The notes under the pieces are model-generated. The model was not told the origin of the DNA, did not search any database, and saw nothing but the letters and a program-made list of their open reading frames with translations. A stretch of 64,000 nucleotides of DNA from Pycnopodia helianthoides (taxonomy: Eukaryota > Echinodermata > Asteroidea > Forcipulatida > Asteriidae), in contig CM063244.1 in the NCBI GenBank assembly GCA_032158295.1, forward strand, positions 2,360,510 through 2,424,509, given 5' to 3'. The position numbers and the translations under genes are program-made. Each line of letters begins with the position of its first letter. The first letter of the stretch is position 1. Of this stretch, positions 35,413-64,000 are shown in pieces.

Positions 35413-37253
35413 TGGATCATTTTATGATAAATTTAGAATTAGCTGTTGCAAACTGCTTTACCAAAAGGACCTACGGTATGAATGCATACAAATGTTAATA
35501 GCCTGACGTTTCGACCCCAGCAGAGTCTGGCAGGGTCGAAGTGAGAGGTCACAATTATTTTGTGTTAAGGAACTGAAGTGTAAATGCAAAGAACTTCATA
35601 TTTGTTTTTCCTGTAGTTTAACTTTATGTCTTACCTTCTCCTTTTCCCACAGATATTCCCCTGTTTAGCCTGTCTCGTTTACTAATTAATTATTTTGGTC
35701 TCCCTCTTGCCACCTTTGACTTTGTATTTCCAATCTCTTTTGGTTAAACCAGGCCCTTCCCTCTTACCCCCTTTGTCTCCTTCGTCATTGTTCATCCCTT
35801 GATTTTTCTTTGTGCTTTCTGCCTCTCTCTCTTTTGATTTCTTTCCACTTGACTGCTGCTCTTACTACCTGTTTTCTCAGAACCCTGTACTATGTTTTTG
35901 TCAGTGTAAACTATTTCGGAATCTCTGAAATCAAATTGTGATGAGAAAGGCAACACTTAAATTAAGCTTTATACTTCCATGTGACGTTTCAAGACGCTCA
36001 TGTTTTATTCATGACCATCAAAACAGGGATTAGGGGCTCCCTGAAATCAAGACTACGTTTGATGTAGAGGTTAGACGTCACCTTAGTTCGCAATTTTGTA
36101 TCATTACCAATATCATCTACTTCACTCAAGAAATTTCGTTATGGTACCACCAAGACAATTCAGTATCGAAAACTGTGCGCTTTGGGGATCTTTAAAAAAG
36201 TAAATAAACCTACCACCCCAAAAATCAAACAAGCAAAACCAAAATTCAATTCAATTCAAGTTCGTTTGTTTCGACGCTTCCGTTGAAAAGAAATTTACTC
36301 TGTTGGTAAAAAGGAGAATCGTAACAGTACAGGAACATTAAAAAGGGTCTCAACGTAAAATTAAGATTTGTGATGCACCCTTTTTCAAATGGATAGAGTC
36401 CTCATGAAAGTGGGGGAAAATAACAAATCTCTATAACCTTAAACTAAAAGAGTATAAAACATAATTGTATTGCTACTCTTTCAGAGTAAAATTTGAAACT
36501 TTCGGCTGTCATCGGACAGCAAACAAAAATAGTTCTGTATTGCGCCAGTCGAAAGGTCAAATTTAATGCTATTTTAATTGAATATCATCGAACAAAAATG
36601 AACTGAACATTCTTTTGAGAAAAAAGTATACAGACCGTTATTTTAAATGTGACGTCATCGAACGTTTACGGACTTTGAAAACAATTGCACTCGAAGGGTA
36701 TCAATCACAGTGACATTTTACACCTTTTTAACGTGAGGCTAGAGAGTTGTTATTTGTTCTCGTTTTCTATTAGATAAAAAAAGGATATTATGTCTGACGG
36801 CACACACCATGTACATTAATTGATTGCAGCCAATAAATCAGGTAGGATTTGACAACCAGGCCTTAAAACAAACAAAATTATACACTCCTTCCCGCTCAGT
36901 GCCATCCATAGTTTTAACAGTAGTTTGACCATGTAACCTTTTGTGCGGCTCGTTTTGTTTTATGTGACTCTCTCTTTATAATTTAAATAATTATCTAATT
37001 GCAGTGTATTGTTTTTGACGGGTTTTTATTAATTTTTTATAATGTTGTACGATGTTGTAAAAAAAAAAATCATGTGTACTCGCATGATGATAAAAAAAAA
37101 AAAAAAATGAATTTAATTGATTTGAAGAAACATTGTGTGCAAGGTTGAACAGGTATTCCCCTGCAATACATGAGTGCACCCCCCCTTTAAATCCACCCTC
37201 AAAAAGAAACATTATCGTTTTGTGTGAAGTGATTACTATCACCGGTGTCAACC
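35413..37253. other. Unassigned stretch upstream of copy A
   Basis: Apart from short A-runs near 37060-37105, I recognise no gene, RNA or repeat. Confidence 0.4.
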
Positions 37254-37636
37254 TTAAAGGAACATTACAGAATTGGTAAGAAAAAAACTTGTAAAATATA
37301 CTTTTTGATCAAAGATTTACGTAAAACTTACACGGTCAAATGATGATGATAGTAGAAAACATCCTTTGAAATATTTCTGTCTCAAATGCCATATTTGATG
37401 AGAAATGAATAAACTAGTTTTCCGATTGGAGTTTATCGCTCAGTGAGCGTTTTATTCATGCAAATGTGTAATCGGTTTTTCACTATTTTCTCATGACGAC
37501 CCAGATGGCCGATCGATCTCAAACTTCTACAGGTTTGTCAGTTTATGTATATGGTGGATTACATAAAGTGCTTACACTGCCAGCAACTGTTTTTTTTTTT
37601 ATAGCAAAAACCAATTCTGTAATGTTCCTTTAACGC
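37254..37636. mobile_element. TTAA-flanked MITE family 1, complete copy
   Basis: The ends are perfect inverted repeats (AGGAACATTACAGAATTGGT) flanked by TTAA on both sides. Compared with 4645-5034 it has a small internal deletion near the GCTCACTGAGCG-type hairpin. It lies about 130 bases upstream of copy A. Confidence 0.88.
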
Positions 37637-37764
37637 TTACTTGAAACTACACTCAGATAATAAATAACTTAGTTCTAAATCCTTATCTGTTGTTTTTTCT
37701 TTTCTATTGAAATTGTTTCTATTTACAGTGTGCTATTACACAGCATAATCATCAATAGGCAGCC

Positions 37765-63842
<26,078 letters not shown>

Positions 63843-64000
63843 GTAGCCAAGTAGGGTACAATAGCTAGGAGGGAAATTCAAGTTTGTTTGTGATGGAACA
63901 AACTAGGGTCCCTTGGCACCACATCCATACCGGCGATTATTGCCTGCGTAACTCTGAACTTTGACTTCCAAGGTCAAAGGCTAAATGTTGATATCGTAAT

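Overview
The window is animal nuclear DNA: genes are split by GT-AG introns and the sequence is AT-rich with many tRNA-derived SINEs, short inverted-repeat transposons (MITEs) and decayed retrotransposons. The gene content and MITE families that resemble ones I recall from echinoderm genomes (ends such as AAAGGCACTG...) suggest an echinoderm; I cannot fix the class.

The gene content is dominated by two copies of one ABC-transporter gene of subfamily C in opposite orientation. Copy A (+, 37,765 to beyond the window end) shows 23 coding exons: a five-helix TMD0 starting with a WFCGS segment, the L0 linker, TMD1, a complete NBD1, and TMD2 up to the start of NBD2. Copy B (-, 16,814 to 5,721) shows the complementary 3' part: TMD2, all of NBD2 and the stop codon. 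The TMD0, linker and NBD segments resemble the sulfonylurea receptors (ABCC8/ABCC9) rather than drug-exporting MRPs. In animals those are regulatory subunits of ATP-sensitive K+ channels; that role here is inferred. From 58,901 to 64,000 copy A matches 16,987 to 11,396 in inverted orientation, introns included, with roughly 1-10% difference in the exons I compared, plus insertions present in one copy only.

Layout: 1-1,830, a tandemly duplicated CG-rich unit around a candidate untranslated first exon; 1,831-5,720, MITEs, simple repeats and the 3' flank of copy B; 5,721-16,814, copy B; 16,868-16,987, a LINE fragment; 16,988-17,087, a 100-N scaffold gap; 17,088 to about 32,945, sequence of very poor quality (stretched homopolymers, no believable genes); 32,528-33,415, a tyrosine-recombinase-type retroelement fragment straddling the quality boundary; 33,416-37,764, flank and candidate upstream exon of copy A; 37,765-64,000, copy A with repeat-rich introns.

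The main points are the inverted gene pair around an unreliable core, a TMD2 exon that I cannot find in either copy although splice phases require it, a frameshift in copy B, a clean filled/empty transposon site between the copies, and several minisatellites and hairpins inside introns. I found no prokaryotic features, CRISPR arrays, rRNA genes or intact tRNA genes.
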